From a virus: 21,015 nucleotides of DNA. Positions within the stretch are counted from its first letter, which is position 1. The number at the start of each line of letters is the position of its first letter. The notes below the pieces were generated by a model. That model had not been told where the DNA came from and made no database searches. It saw only the letters and a program-made list of their open reading frames with translations. The position numbers and the translations under genes are program-made. Positions 14,759 to 21,015 of this stretch are shown here, piece by piece. The stretch spans positions 1 through 21,015 of the IMG/VR virus record IMGVR_UViG_3300028025_003779; one strand, written 5' to 3'.

Positions 14759-15709
14759 TTAAGCGTTGTTGATGCTTGAGGTTGACTCAATGCGGAACAA
14801 GGAAGCTTCGCGGTAGCGAGCAAATCCAAGAACGCCGTACCATCCGATTGGACGGAAACGCATTAACTTATCGGTCACAGGACCAATCACTACGTGTGGT
14901 TCTTCAGCAACAGCTTCAGCCAATGCTTGTTTACCACAGATAAGTGTACGGAATACACGTGTAGTTCCAGAAGCACCGTCTGTAGCGTTGTACAAACGTG
15001 GTGATTCTACGAACATTGCACCTTCGTATACACCGATAGATCCTGGCCATAGATTGCCAGCACCTGATTCGTTGTAAACGTGTGCTTCGCGCCATCCGCC
15101 TGCGCCTGTTTCAGCACGTAAGTCGTGTGAAACTTCTGGATGTATTCCAACCCAGTATAATTCACCAACACGTGGAACAGCTTTGTTTGCACGCAATTTA
15201 GCAATAGCTCTACGGATATTTGCTGAAGTGATTACAGAACCACCGGTAACACCAGTAGTTGTTGTTCCACCACCTGAGTAAATAACGTTTGAACCTTGAC
15301 GTAGCACTGTTTGTGCGAAACCGTCAATAGAATCTGCCATATTGAATGCGATGATGTCAGCAATAGCTGGATCAACATCAGACAATGAGAACAGTTCTAA
15401 TTTACGTGTTGCGATTGCAGCGTTACCGTATTCGTTAAGAGTTACAGTTACGTTGCTTGTATTACCTAATGCTACTGAATCTGGATCTACAGTTTCAGTT
15501 AAAGTGCCGGTTACTGCCGATAAATCAGTGTATAACTGGAATACGACAGATGAACCTGGCATTGCTTGCTGTGCAGGACGCTTATCGGCAACGTCACGGA
15601 TAAGTGGCATTGCACGAAGAGCAAATTCTACGTAGCGGTCATAAGCAGTCTGTACCAAGGAAGTTCCAAGGGACGCGGTGCTGGTGCTAGTATAATTTTC
15701 TGTAGGCAA
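14759..15709 (-). CDS. major capsid protein, N4-gp56-like family
   Basis: A 316-residue HK97-fold major capsid protein. After a short arm come helix RYVEFALRAMPLIRDVADKR and the stretch PGSSVVFQLYTDL, then LTETVDPDSVALGNTSNVTVTLNEYGNAA, AIATRKLELFSLSDVDP and MADSIDGFAQTVLRQG. This order (a 'G..V.F......L...LTE...P.......V......YG' block followed by '...A.....D') is characteristic of the N4-gp56 major capsid family. The C-terminal half carries ELYWVGIHPEVSHDLR and GVYEGAMFVESPRLY, also typical. The scaffold precedes it. The start is TTG at 15709, supported by GAGGTG seven bases upstream and an in-frame stop just before it. Confidence 0.9.
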   Translation of the reverse strand: MPTENYTSTSTASLGTSLVQTAYDRYVEFALRAMPLIRDVADKRPAQQAMPGSSVVFQLYTDLSAVTGTLTETVDPDSVALGNTSNVTVTLNEYGNAAIATRKLELFSLSDVDPAIADIIAFNMADSIDGFAQTVLRQGSNVIYSGGGTTTTGVTGGSVITSANIRRAIAKLRANKAVPRVGELYWVGIHPEVSHDLRAETGAGGWREAHVYNESGAGNLWPGSIGVYEGAMFVESPRLYNATDGASGTTRVFRTLICGKQALAEAVAEEPHVVIGPVTDKLMRFRPIGWYGVLGFARYREASLFRIESTSSINNA

Positions 15710-15716
15710 TTTAGTT

Positions 15717-15722
15717 CACCTC
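15717..15722 (-). promoter_or_regulatory. ribosome binding site fixing the TTG capsid start
   Basis: GAGGTG on the minus strand, seven bases before the TTG at 15709-15707. The reading frame has a TGA three codons upstream and no nearby ATG, so this TTG is the only reasonable start of the major capsid gene. Confidence 0.75.
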
Positions 15723-15747
15723 TTTCAAGGTTGATAGTAGTTGCGGT

Positions 15748-16203
15748 TTATCGCCCGAGAGATTGACCAAAAAGAAGTTGATCTAGTTCATCTTTGGTCT
15801 TCGCAGCCATAACCTTTTGGTGTTGCGTTTGCTCACCTGAAGGATTTTGTGCTGTTGAAGTCACATTGTTGATACGTTGATTATCTCTTACGGTTTCTTC
15901 ATCTACAGACGGTTGAACAGGTTCTTCTTGTCTAATACCGAATACATCACTGTATTCGTTTAACCAAGCATCAATCTGTTCAGGTGTGTCCACATCACTA
16001 GGAATAAGTTTCGCTAGTTTATCTGGTACACCTTTTGAGGCCAATACATCTTTGACAGATCGGGAACGAAGTTCTGAACGCATTTTTTGGAGTTCAGCTT
16101 CTACAGCTTCTCTTTCTTTTTGCGCCTTTCTTAACGCCTTACGTAATTCCGCAGGGCCGTTATCTTGTTCCTCGTAATCATCTTCTTCGTATTGGTTGGC
16201 CAT
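15748..16203 (-). CDS. capsid scaffolding protein
   Basis: A 151-residue acidic, helical protein: an acidic start (NQYEEDDYEEQDNGPAEL), a coiled-coil (RKAQKEREAVEAELQKMRSEL at about 26-46), a middle VLASKGVPDKLAKLIPSDVD block, a flexible Q/N/T-rich part and a short helical end (TKDELDQLLFG). A coiled-coil acidic protein of 150-250 residues directly before the major capsid gene is the standard scaffold pattern in tailed phages, with the GVP.K.AKLIP block common in actinophage scaffolds. I chose ATG at 16203 (GGGAG eight bases upstream) over GTG at 16212, whose purine run lies too close. Confidence 0.85.
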   Translation of the reverse strand: MANQYEEDDYEEQDNGPAELRKALRKAQKEREAVEAELQKMRSELRSRSVKDVLASKGVPDKLAKLIPSDVDTPEQIDAWLNEYSDVFGIRQEEPVQPSVDEETVRDNQRINNVTSTAQNPSGEQTQHQKVMAAKTKDELDQLLFGQSLGR

Positions 16204-16231
16204 TGCAGCCACTCCCTTTCATTAAGTTGTC

Positions 16232-16274
16232 GTACACCACATACACAAACAGGGGAATCTGTGATGGCTTGTAC
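16232..16274 (-). promoter_or_regulatory. possible structured 5' leader of the scaffold-capsid genes
   Basis: The 110-base gap 16213-16322 is the longest within the operon. Minus-strand RNA could pair CAUCACA (16266-16260) with UGUGGUG (16241-16235) over 7 bp, extended by GUA/UAC (16274-16272 with 16234-16232) across a 5-base bulge. One pair is a G·U that would be an A·C mismatch on the other strand, which fits a minus-strand RNA. A second, weaker inverted repeat lies at 16298-16317. I find no convincing promoter boxes. It might be a leader, a processing site, or chance. Confidence 0.35.
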
Positions 16275-16322
16275 TACCGGGCTTCGGATACTCTTCTAAG
16301 TGCCGGTGCGCTTAGCAGGTTT

Positions 16323-17405
16323 TTAAAACTGGCCAGAAACAGGTTTGGCTAATGTGCCTCTACCTACGCCTGCTTCGCCAGCAAATCTTGATTGTTCTTG
16401 TTCAGAAAGATTTTGTAATTGTTGTTTATATGCAGCAGAACTTTCTCCACCAAATACTGCAGAAGTAGCTTGCTCCATACCAAATGGTTGAGCACTAGCA
16501 GTAATCTGTGAAAGTTTCTCAGCAGTAGGTAATAAACCAGCAACTTGTTCAAAACCTTGACGTGCTTGTGCTTGAGAAACACCAAGACCAGCATAAGTTT
16601 CAGCCATAGATTTAGGTGCAGTTAATCCTTGACGTGTAGCCTCAGCACCAAATTGAACTGCTTGAGCTTGACGTTCAATCACTGATAATGCACGATTAGG
16701 ATCAAGAGCATAAGCAATCATATCTCCGTCACCAAGATTATAATATTCTTTTAATTGTTGTTTGAAAAAAGGATCAGCACCATCAATGGTTTGTGCAGCA
16801 ATATCAACACGTGATTTAAGTTCAGCAGGTGAAACATCTACACCAATGAAAGTTGAAAAGTCTGAAGGATCATCATAGAAACCTACAGGCAAACCTGCGC
16901 TACGCATAGTTTGTTTGTATGCTGATTCTGTTGCAAGATATTCTGCAGGTGACAACACAGGAAGTCCTGCTTTTTTACGTGCAGTATTACCAGAAAAACG
17001 TTGTTGATATTCAGGGGTTTCTTGAAGTTTAAGAGTTACAGTATCAGGACTAAAACCTTGTTGAACATATTCTGTAATTTTAGGTGCAAGAGAACCAAGA
17101 CCATAGTTATTAAATAGTTGTGTTGTGTATTCAACCCAATCAGTTTTTTGTGTTTGCAAACGAGCATTTTCAACTTCTTGAGCTGCACGTCTAGCAGCTT
17201 CCTCAGCAGTAACCTCAGCAGCAGGGGCTGCACCAGTTACACCATAAACACCAGAAGGATAAAGAACTTTATTAATTTGGGCATCAAGTGCAGTTAACTG
17301 CGCTTTAGTAGGATTATTAGGAATTTTAACATCAACAGTTCTACCAAGATTTTTAGCTTCTTCAACACGGCGTTCTAAATATTGTTTACGAGTTTCTTTA
17401 GCCAT
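16323..17405 (-). CDS. virion-internal-type protein
   Basis: A 360-residue soluble, mostly helical protein. It opens KETRKQYLERRVEEAKNLG, has an alanine/glutamate-rich segment (EVTAEEAARRAAQEVENARL, about 64-83), then WVEYTTQLFNNYGLGSLAPKI, a middle GDMIAYALDPNRALSVIERQ and ends LSEQEQSRFAGEAGVGRGTL. The '..DGDMI.Y.LDP..A' and 'L...E..RF.G..G.G.G.L' pieces recur in proteins placed just before scaffold and capsid genes in actinophage-like genomes, likely internal or minor head proteins. The stop lies in the GC-rich leader region. ATG abuts the preceding stop; no clear ribosome site. Confidence 0.7.
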   Translation of the reverse strand: MAKETRKQYLERRVEEAKNLGRTVDVKIPNNPTKAQLTALDAQINKVLYPSGVYGVTGAAPAAEVTAEEAARRAAQEVENARLQTQKTDWVEYTTQLFNNYGLGSLAPKITEYVQQGFSPDTVTLKLQETPEYQQRFSGNTARKKAGLPVLSPAEYLATESAYKQTMRSAGLPVGFYDDPSDFSTFIGVDVSPAELKSRVDIAAQTIDGADPFFKQQLKEYYNLGDGDMIAYALDPNRALSVIERQAQAVQFGAEATRQGLTAPKSMAETYAGLGVSQAQARQGFEQVAGLLPTAEKLSQITASAQPFGMEQATSAVFGGESSAAYKQQLQNLSEQEQSRFAGEAGVGRGTLAKPVSGQF

Positions 17406-18998
17406 TTAAGATACCAATCCAAAGTCTTGAAGAACCTTACGAGAAGCAGACATCATAGACTCTTCAGCATTTTTAGTTGAACGCCAACGAGGGTCATTCT
17501 TTCTAATGTCTTGTTGAAATTGCCACAAAGGTTTCTGCATAGGTTTACCTTCAGCATCCAAACCAGTTAACGCTTGATTAATATAATAATCATCAAGAGA
17601 AATACTTTGCTCATCTATCTCTAACAAATTAGCCATAGCATTAGTATAAGAAGAAGCAAGTTGACGAACAGTAAAACCTTTATCTATTTCTGCAGACAAT
17701 GTAGGAAACTTAGATTTAGCTTGATTTTTAACATATTGTTTATAAGTTTCAATATCATCTTTACCAGTCAAAATATTAGTAGCAGCAGTATTATACCAAC
17801 CCTGGTCAAACTGCATACCATAAGAACCAGCAAGTTCTTTCAAAGTATTCAACTGCTCAACAGCAGAACCTTTACTAAAATCAATTTTACCTGAACGAGC
17901 AATCTGAGGTTTAATAGTTGTAGTATCAAAATTACCGGCAGCCCATTCACGGGCAAGTTTATTAACTGCTGCATCATCTAAACCAACACCAAGATCAGTA
18001 GCATAAATTCTAATAGCATCTGCTTTAACTTTAATATCTTGAGCAGAAGGACCTGTTTTAGCACCAGTAGCAGCAAAACCATACTTTTCAGGAGTAGATA
18101 AATATCCTTCAAGAGATGCTTGAGTACGTTTACCTGCAACAGCATTACCATAGTTAAGTTCAGAAACTGTACGAGCAGCTTGAAGCATATCGTCTTTAAA
18201 CTTTTTATCTACTACAGAGGTAGGATTAGAATAACCTAAAGCCTTTTTGTAACTGATAACCTCTTCAGGTGACATCTTGTACAAGCCATACTCAAATTGT
18301 TCATAACCTACAGGTTTAGAAAAAGTTTCAGCTGTACCAGCAGTACCTAAAAATAGGTATTCTCCACCAACAAAATTAGGATCATTAATTGTAAATACGC
18401 CATCTTGACTACCAGGAAGAACTTTACGTTCAGCTTGTCTATTAGGATCAATGTCAGCACTTACATCAATACCGGCAATAATTGTAGGATATGTATATTC
18501 CCCACTTCTTAAACCTCTACCAGCATTACTATCAACTGTTTTTAAAGGTTGTTCAAAACCAGCATCGGCTTGAGTTTGTTGTTCATCCTCAGTCTTTGGT
18601 TGACCTTTTAAATCAGAAAGTTGATTACGTAAATCTTCAACATATTGTTTAGTTACAGGACTACCAGGTCCTCTTTGACCAGGAGTAACAGGAAGTTTAG
18701 CACCAGGTTTAGTTGCCCTAGCAATTTCAGACTCAAGTGCAGCAACTTTAGATTCAGATTTTTTAGTCTTTGTTTCAGCTAAAAGAGTTTCAGATTTAGC
18801 TTTAGATTTTTCTCTGTTCTGTTTACGCTTTGATTCAAGGTCAGCAAGATCTGATTCTTTAGATTTAATCTCGTCATCTAAATTAACACCTTGTATAAGA
18901 TTTCTTTTATTTAAAGACTTAATCTCATCCTTTAAATTATTAATCTTAACGTTAAGGTCTTTATATTCTTGCGCTAAAGACTTATCATTGTCAGCCAA
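17406..18998 (-). CDS. large coiled-coil virion-internal protein
   Basis: A 530-residue protein. Residues about 1-140 are a long charged coiled coil (EYKDLNVKINNLKDEIKSL; DLESKRKQNREKSKAKSE), then a glycine/serine linker and a globular part. The rest is mostly helical, with GLDDAAVNKLAREWAAGNFD, YGMQFDQGWYNTAATNILTG and an end PLWQFQQDIRKNDPRWRSTKNAEE ... VLQDFGLVS. This 'W.FE..VR.DPRW..T.NA......A..VL..FGL' ending is typical of internal or minor structural proteins beside capsid genes in actinophage-like genomes. The start is TTG at 18998 with AGGAG five bases upstream. Possibly an ejection or core protein. Confidence 0.7.
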   Translation of the reverse strand: MADNDKSLAQEYKDLNVKINNLKDEIKSLNKRNLIQGVNLDDEIKSKESDLADLESKRKQNREKSKAKSETLLAETKTKKSESKVAALESEIARATKPGAKLPVTPGQRGPGSPVTKQYVEDLRNQLSDLKGQPKTEDEQQTQADAGFEQPLKTVDSNAGRGLRSGEYTYPTIIAGIDVSADIDPNRQAERKVLPGSQDGVFTINDPNFVGGEYLFLGTAGTAETFSKPVGYEQFEYGLYKMSPEEVISYKKALGYSNPTSVVDKKFKDDMLQAARTVSELNYGNAVAGKRTQASLEGYLSTPEKYGFAATGAKTGPSAQDIKVKADAIRIYATDLGVGLDDAAVNKLAREWAAGNFDTTTIKPQIARSGKIDFSKGSAVEQLNTLKELAGSYGMQFDQGWYNTAATNILTGKDDIETYKQYVKNQAKSKFPTLSAEIDKGFTVRQLASSYTNAMANLLEIDEQSISLDDYYINQALTGLDAEGKPMQKPLWQFQQDIRKNDPRWRSTKNAEESMMSASRKVLQDFGLVS

Positions 18999-21015
18999 TT
19001 AAACTCCTAATAATTCTGCAAATAAAACCCTCATAGCCATTTCAGCCTGTGGGTCTCCTTGTGCTATTTCTTGAATCTTGCGATACGCATTTTGACGTAT
19101 AGCTTCTTTTTGATTACGTTGAACTTTAGTATCACTGGTTAACATATTTAACATTAAATCAGCTTTATCATAAGCATCAAGCATCTGTTTATACTTACGG
19201 GTTAATTCGGTCTTAGGTGCATCCCCTGAATCAACCATAGAACGTAAATCTGTAACAGCATTAACAATCTGTTGTTTACTTTGTCTTGTTTCAAGTTCTT
19301 GAACAAGTAAAGGTTTGTCAGATAAAAAGTCTTCTTTAGTAAAAGCCCACTCATCACGAATAGCAGCCTTTAATGAAGGAGAAAAGGTTTGATCTAATCT
19401 TTCATCAAACGATTTCTTTAGTTCATAATATGATCTTTTATCTTCAGCAACGCTTACCTTTTTGAGGAAATCATCAATAGGTACAGCCTCAGTATAACCT
19501 TCACGCTTTAAGAAAGTATAATCATCAAAGTTAAATTCACCAACATAAGGAATGAAGAACCCTGAACCTTCTGGATACTTAGCGATAAGATCTCTGTTTT
19601 CACGTACCCATTTAGCAGCACTATTAGTTTTCTTAATAACTGCAACCTTATTAGTATCAGTTTCACCAATAGTATAAGCAAGTAAACCAGGATTTATCTT
19701 AGTCCATTTTTCTAAAGCAAGATTGTAAGCATCAGGTTCACCGGTCATAGCAATTTCATTAACCAGTTTATTAAACTCTGCTTTAAAGTTTACGTTACCA
19801 GCATCTTTTAAGTATTCTGGTATGTCTTGACCAAAACCTATTTGAGGTGCTACAGGAGAAATTAAACCAAGGAAGAAACGAGTAACAACAATGTTAGCTG
19901 CTATTCCTTCAATCTTTTGACGGTAATCAAGTTTTTGTGCTTCAGTTGCATCAAGAGGTAAAGACTGATTTGTTGCAGCCATATAAACAATTGCTTTACG
20001 AGCTGCTGAAGCAAATTGTGATTCACGTTCATCTTGATTTAAAGCATCAACTGCACGGCGAATATTAGAAGGAATAAGAACATCAGTCCATCTAGCATTC
20101 TGTGAACGTGGCCCAAGAGCAGTACCAAGTAAACGATCTTTAACAGGTGCCATAAAGTTAGGCATCATTCTGTATAAAGCATACATTGAAAAACCAGATA
20201 AAGGACCTGATAAAGTAGGAATAGAAGATTGTGGATCTAATGATGGGGTAATCATTTTAACCTTGCCAGTAAACTGCAAAGGCATAGGTGTTTGCAAAGT
20301 CTTACCAGTTAAAATTTTAGTAACAGGAGCAATAGCTGCAGTTAAAATTTCATCACCAGGGAATATAAAATACTTATCCCCATTTTCATCATTGTGAATA
20401 AAACCAGCGTGATCTAAACCATCAGATGATAAACGAAGTTTAATAAGTGATTGAGGATTCTTTATTGCAGTTCTGTATGCACGGCGATAAAAATCTTCTG
20501 TTGCTCTCCAGAATCTTGCAAAGTTACGAAGAGACCAAGCCATATTAGTACGAACATTTGGGTTATCAACAAACTCAAGAGTACGTCTAACAGCTAAATC
20601 GTTAGCAGCATTAGAAACATATTCTGCAGCAATCTTTTCTGCAACTTCTTGCGAGTAACCCTTTTCTACAAGTTGTTGAACTTTTTTATTCTCAACACCA
20701 GTAAGTTGTTTACGATAGTTTTGCCAGTTAGCATAAAAGAAAGGTTCACGTGTAAGTGTAGCAATTTGACGATCCATCCAAGCGTAACCTTTTTCTTGAA
20801 TAGCTTTAATGAATCCACCTTGATTATTTGCTACAGGAACAAACTGTCTACCTAAAACTGTTGCTGGAAGATCCTCTTTATTAAGAGCCTTTAAAGCATC
20901 CATATCAATATCAGCATTAAGAACAGTCTTTATTGTTCCATCTTCTGCAACTTCTTTTCTACGAACAAGGTCTAATAGTTTCTTACTAATAGCACCATCA
21001 GCGTTACGGTAGATT
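18999..21015 (-). CDS. very large virion-internal/polyvalent protein (C-terminal part, cut by window)
   Basis: The frame ending at TAA 19001-18999 stays open to the window's right edge, so at least 671 residues are visible and the true start lies outside; the ATG at 20903 is internal, because codons upstream of it continue without a stop. The visible part contains REPFFYANWQNYRKQL, EYVSNAANDLAVRRTLEFVDN, FARFWRATEDFYRRAYRTAIKNP, then a membrane-neutral middle with YALYRMMPNFMAPVKDRLLG and a helical C-terminus. Similar segments occur at the ends of giant (thousands of residues) structural or polyvalent proteins in aquatic and actinobacterial phages, thought to enter the host with the DNA. No polymerase motif is visible in this part. 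Role inferred. Confidence 0.7.
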   Translation of the reverse strand, partial: IYRNADGAISKKLLDLVRRKEVAEDGTIKTVLNADIDMDALKALNKEDLPATVLGRQFVPVANNQGGFIKAIQEKGYAWMDRQIATLTREPFFYANWQNYRKQLTGVENKKVQQLVEKGYSQEVAEKIAAEYVSNAANDLAVRRTLEFVDNPNVRTNMAWSLRNFARFWRATEDFYRRAYRTAIKNPQSLIKLRLSSDGLDHAGFIHNDENGDKYFIFPGDEILTAAIAPVTKILTGKTLQTPMPLQFTGKVKMITPSLDPQSSIPTLSGPLSGFSMYALYRMMPNFMAPVKDRLLGTALGPRSQNARWTDVLIPSNIRRAVDALNQDERESQFASAARKAIVYMAATNQSLPLDATEAQKLDYRQKIEGIAANIVVTRFFLGLISPVAPQIGFGQDIPEYLKDAGNVNFKAEFNKLVNEIAMTGEPDAYNLALEKWTKINPGLLAYTIGETDTNKVAVIKKTNSAAKWVRENRDLIAKYPEGSGFFIPYVGEFNFDDYTFLKREGYTEAVPIDDFLKKVSVAEDKRSYYELKKSFDERLDQTFSPSLKAAIRDEWAFTKEDFLSDKPLLVQELETRQSKQQIVNAVTDLRSMVDSGDAPKTELTRKYKQMLDAYDKADLMLNMLTSDTKVQRNQKEAIRQNAYRKIQEIAQGDPQAEMAMRVLFAELLGV

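Noticed and set aside
14620-14829. 69-codon minus-strand frame across the capsid 3' end
   Set aside because: It overlaps the capsid gene, the UUCG hairpin and the next gene in a different frame, and has no family resemblance.
16298-16322. Plus-strand terminator (hairpin followed by TTTTT)
   Set aside because: The stem has weak pairing, the T-run is separated from it by several bases, and no plus-strand gene ends there.

Overview
This window is the late, virion-structure part of a tailed double-stranded DNA phage genome. From about 188 to 21015 every convincing gene lies on the minus strand, so transcription runs from high to low coordinates. The genes are tightly packed, mostly with 4-base ATGA overlaps, 1-base TAATG overlaps or gaps under 15 bases, as in one long late operon. 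The DNA is AT-rich. I see no integrase, repressor, tRNA, insertion sequence, CRISPR array or replication gene. The host cannot be read directly. The protein families (N4-gp56-like capsid, several small DUF proteins common in aquatic phages, a conserved protein shared with marine and cyanophage genomes), the AT-rich composition and the frequent TTG starts suggest a phage of an aquatic bacterium, possibly a low-GC freshwater actinobacterium. That host guess is inference.

Layout in transcription order. (1) 21015-16323: three large virion-internal-type proteins, the first cut by the window edge. (2) 16203-14759: scaffold and major capsid protein, preceded by a possible 5' leader hairpin and followed by a very stable UUCG-capped hairpin. 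(3) 14698-11013: small virion proteins, a collagen-like fibre, two further fibre-type proteins and two small proteins resembling tail-assembly accessory proteins. (4) 10983-8601: a family 2 glycosyltransferase with a TPR tail, then a run of tiny proteins, four of them lysine-rich or cysteine-rich (DUF5872-, DUF6321- and DUF6496-like). Three of these four are only 50-57 codons and are easily missed. (5) 8601-4426: a head-tail adaptor candidate, a fibre protein and two paralogous glycine-rich adhesin-like proteins around a small beta protein. (6) 4429-2379: lysis-type genes, namely a holin candidate, a complete M23 peptidase, a secreted protein with a PPC-like domain and a Pro/Ser/Thr stalk, and two small membrane proteins. 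(7) 2389-188: a 733-residue tail protein that may form a beta-propeller or nozzle, then a strong rho-independent terminator.

No tape-measure, tail-tube or sheath gene is visible. With the adaptor and the propeller-like tail protein this favours a short-tailed (podovirus-like) particle, though genes outside the window could change that. The large number of fibre and adhesin genes, next to a glycosyltransferase, suggests that host recognition and virion surface modification occupy much of this operon. Bases 1-99 hold what may be the end of a convergent plus-strand gene, so the left edge may be the junction of two transcription units.
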